This document shows positions 30,463-32,437 of a stretch of 32,437 nt of DNA, one piece after another. This stretch comes from a virus, in the IMG/VR virus record IMGVR_UViG_3300035670_000846, positions 1-32,437 of that record; one strand, given 5' to 3'. Within the stretch, counting starts at the first letter, position 1. Each line of letters begins with the position of its first letter. Below the pieces are notes generated by a model. The model was not told where the DNA came from. It saw only the letters and a list, made by a program, of their open reading frames with translations, and did no database searches. The position numbers were made by a program, and so were the translations under genes.

Positions 30463-32437
30463 AACTTCATCGTTCCGTCTCTGTAGTCAGGCGGTGTAAA
30501 CTGGTAAGGAGTTCCAGAATACCAGGACAGCTGGGGTACTTCTGTCAGTGTTGCTGTGTTTTCCCAGACGTACACCTCATTATTACGAGAGTTGGAGTAG
30601 CGTCCGCTGTTTTTAGGAATAACCGTGATTTGAGCCACCCCAAGTTTAATCGCCGAGATGTCCCGACCGAACTGAGACAGAATGTCTTCTTCGCAAACAT
30701 ACTGGTCAACATAGCGAAGCAAGTTACCGGACCCCTCGCGCCCGGTATTCCGGGGAATGAACTCTTCATAACGCGCTGTATTTGCAACGGTTGTATTCGT
30801 CCAGTTGACAACGGTTTCCGGGGGAGTAAAGGCCAGCATTACGCGATACAGATTTCTCCCGTCCTCCGAGAGGACCGTATCCTCAGAGTATTCTACATAT
30901 GTTGGATTAAAGTAGGGGATATAATCTTGGGACTCAAACTGCGCTGGCAAGTACCTTGCTGTCTCAACAAAAATACCGTTCTCGAGATAAATGTAGAACT
31001 CAAAAAGTGGGTGCACGTTGGTGGTGGCAGTGTAGGAAATGACTTGAGACCCTTGACGGAAGAAAGTTCGATCTCCTTTGAAGAACCGGAACATTCTTGT
31101 AGGTCTTTGAACTTTAGATAAAGGATTCTCTAACAGTAAAACATAAGAAGAATACTGTACGCTGTTAATATACAACGGAAATATCAAGCCTTGGTTTACC
31201 AAATCCTGAGCATTTGTGCTAGTAGGTGTAAAATACTTTGCGGCAATAAAGTATTCCGGCACCGATCCCGAATCAGCCCGGTATTCTAAGTAAGTTGCGG
31301 CAGGAAAACGGGGACTGTACTTGGAGATGGGGAGACCGTTATCCCCATTTTGAACTAGAACTTCCTTGATGATGCCTTGTTCAACAAGCTCATCGAAATA
31401 AGCACTTACGGTGCGACCGTCTGGGTCAAATGTAAACGATTGAACCACGTAAGCATACTTATTCACCACACCAAGGCGAATGTCTACATAGTTGTAGTAA
31501 GGGTCTGCGACTGGGTTTGGGCCAGAGCCTATCTGAGGCGTATAGACCCAGGTGCCAGCACTATAAGCTCCGTCAGATTCCAGCAGGTTTGGCGCCACGG
31601 GGGACCCTATCTTGAACGCTGTTTGAGCTCCCGTGATGTCATTGGTTGGTGGCTGTAAAGTGAAGTTTTGGCCGACAACCCAGATAAAAGCTCCTGGTCG
31701 CTTACTTAGGGGAACAATCGACAAGGGTTCAGGGACATATTGACCGTTTGCGGCAACCCCATCTACAATGGGCGTAGGGTAGTCATATTCAACGATTTCC
31801 GGATCATAGATGCCACCGCTGGTAGTCTCCTGGTAAGAGTTGCCAACAACCCAGGGAGAATAAACTTTGGCGTCAGAAATCGTTCCTTTTTGATATAGCC
31901 GTTGAATGTCCGCCTGAGACCCAATAGTGACATTCTCCGTAATAACGTGGAGTTCATTGTCACCACCATTGGCAGGGTCCCAGTAAACCACTTGACCTTG
32001 CAGATAGTCCCCTGGAACAAGCGGAACAATCTGTTGAAGAACTAGATTTCCGTATATGGTCTGATCTTTCTTCTCTTTTGAGTAAGGGGTGAAAGCGGCT
32101 TGAACAGGGTAGTAAATAGGTACAGGTTGAGTCGTCTCAATCAGATCGTATTGATCTAACAATGCCCCAGTGGGCTCAAATGTATACACGTTTGTGTAAG
32201 TTGCTGCCTCAGGATCCAACAAGGGCGGAGTGTTGTAGGCTGCGCTTATCTCGATATGAGGATCAATAAACCTGGTGTTTGCATCGAATGTTGAGTAGAA
32301 AGCTGCATCAACGTCACTGACTGTGGGGTTTACCGTAGAGGGAAACACGTTACCGGGACGCAAAATCTCAAACAAACGGTCGCGGAAGTTGAGAGAAGAG
32401 TCTTTAAGGTTGACTCCAAAAGAACCATTGGCATCTA
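30459..32437 (-). CDS. Virion protein, 5' end outside window (658 codons visible)
   Basis: The frame remains open through the window edge. Upstream of an internal TTG at 32375 it continues as DANGSFGVNLKDSSLNFRDR before LFEILRPGNVFPSTVN, which is protein-like, so the true start is beyond the window and 32375 is not the start. The visible part is beta-rich with many Tyr/Pro and contains LQQIVPLVPGDYLQGQVVYW, GAFIWVVGQNFTLQPPTNDI and YVDIRLGVVNKYAYVVQSFT. The end is PQLSWYSGTPYQFTPPDYRD then GTMKL. No family is recognised. It overlaps the 431-residue gene as ATGA. A baseplate wedge-type role is possible from context. Confidence 0.85.
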   Translation of the reverse strand, partial: DANGSFGVNLKDSSLNFRDRLFEILRPGNVFPSTVNPTVSDVDAAFYSTFDANTRFIDPHIEISAAYNTPPLLDPEAATYTNVYTFEPTGALLDQYDLIETTQPVPIYYPVQAAFTPYSKEKKDQTIYGNLVLQQIVPLVPGDYLQGQVVYWDPANGGDNELHVITENVTIGSQADIQRLYQKGTISDAKVYSPWVVGNSYQETTSGGIYDPEIVEYDYPTPIVDGVAANGQYVPEPLSIVPLSKRPGAFIWVVGQNFTLQPPTNDITGAQTAFKIGSPVAPNLLESDGAYSAGTWVYTPQIGSGPNPVADPYYNYVDIRLGVVNKYAYVVQSFTFDPDGRTVSAYFDELVEQGIIKEVLVQNGDNGLPISKYSPRFPAATYLEYRADSGSVPEYFIAAKYFTPTSTNAQDLVNQGLIFPLYINSVQYSSYVLLLENPLSKVQRPTRMFRFFKGDRTFFRQGSQVISYTATTNVHPLFEFYIYLENGIFVETARYLPAQFESQDYIPYFNPTYVEYSEDTVLSEDGRNLYRVMLAFTPPETVVNWTNTTVANTARYEEFIPRNTGREGSGNLLRYVDQYVCEEDILSQFGRDISAIKLGVAQITVIPKNSGRYSNSRNNEVYVWENTATLTEVPQLSWYSGTPYQFTPPDYRDGTMKL

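Overview
The window is part of a tailed-phage (Caudoviricetes) genome, and every supported gene lies on the minus strand. It is read here from high to low coordinates, the direction of transcription. The evidence is a large terminase subunit with ATPase and nuclease motifs, a PhoH-like ATPase, an OB-fold baseplate spike-type protein, a Mu gp36-like neck protein, and several very long fibre or virion proteins, one ending in a phage tail-collar domain. The 1649-residue virion protein and the phoH gene resemble, from memory, marine cyanomyovirus genes, so a cyanobacterial host is likely but not proven. The terminase does not read as a T4 gp17 type, so this is probably not a standard T4-like cyanophage. 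Portal, capsid, protease and tail sheath genes are not in the window.

Layout in transcription order. 32437-25860: three virion proteins of unknown role (658+ visible residues, 431, 1101). 25828-22611: a Pro-rich protein, the OB-fold spike-type protein, a 161-residue protein, the gp36-like protein with an Ig-like N-terminus, and a small adhesin-like protein. 22606-16676: a 1535-residue fibre with about 32 beta-roll repeats, a small protein, and a 320-residue fibre with ten exact-length 18-residue helical repeats, closed by an intrinsic terminator. 16592-12887: a putative neck or tail-terminator protein, a 52-residue protein, a candidate small terminase, TerL, and a short gene with a possible frameshifted or overlapping tail. 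12846-8234: phoH and nine small genes in tight stop-start overlaps, several of them acidic, coiled-coil or carrying conserved phage motifs. 8201-1: a coiled-coil protein, the 1649-residue virion protein, a 182-residue fibre-associated protein and the collar-domain tail fibre, whose last codons run off the window.

The main non-gene signal is a short element, GGGTAAAA on the coding strand, usually touching the stop codon of the preceding gene. Gene junctions fall into two classes: overlaps or gaps of at most 9 bases, which lack it, and gaps of 31 to 83 bases. Twelve of the thirteen long gaps carry the element or a variant, and the other carries only a hairpin. This divides the window into about fourteen transcription or processing units, and the element is best read as a candidate phage late promoter. 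There are no tRNAs, CRISPR arrays, insertion sequences or gene-free stretches over 300 bases.
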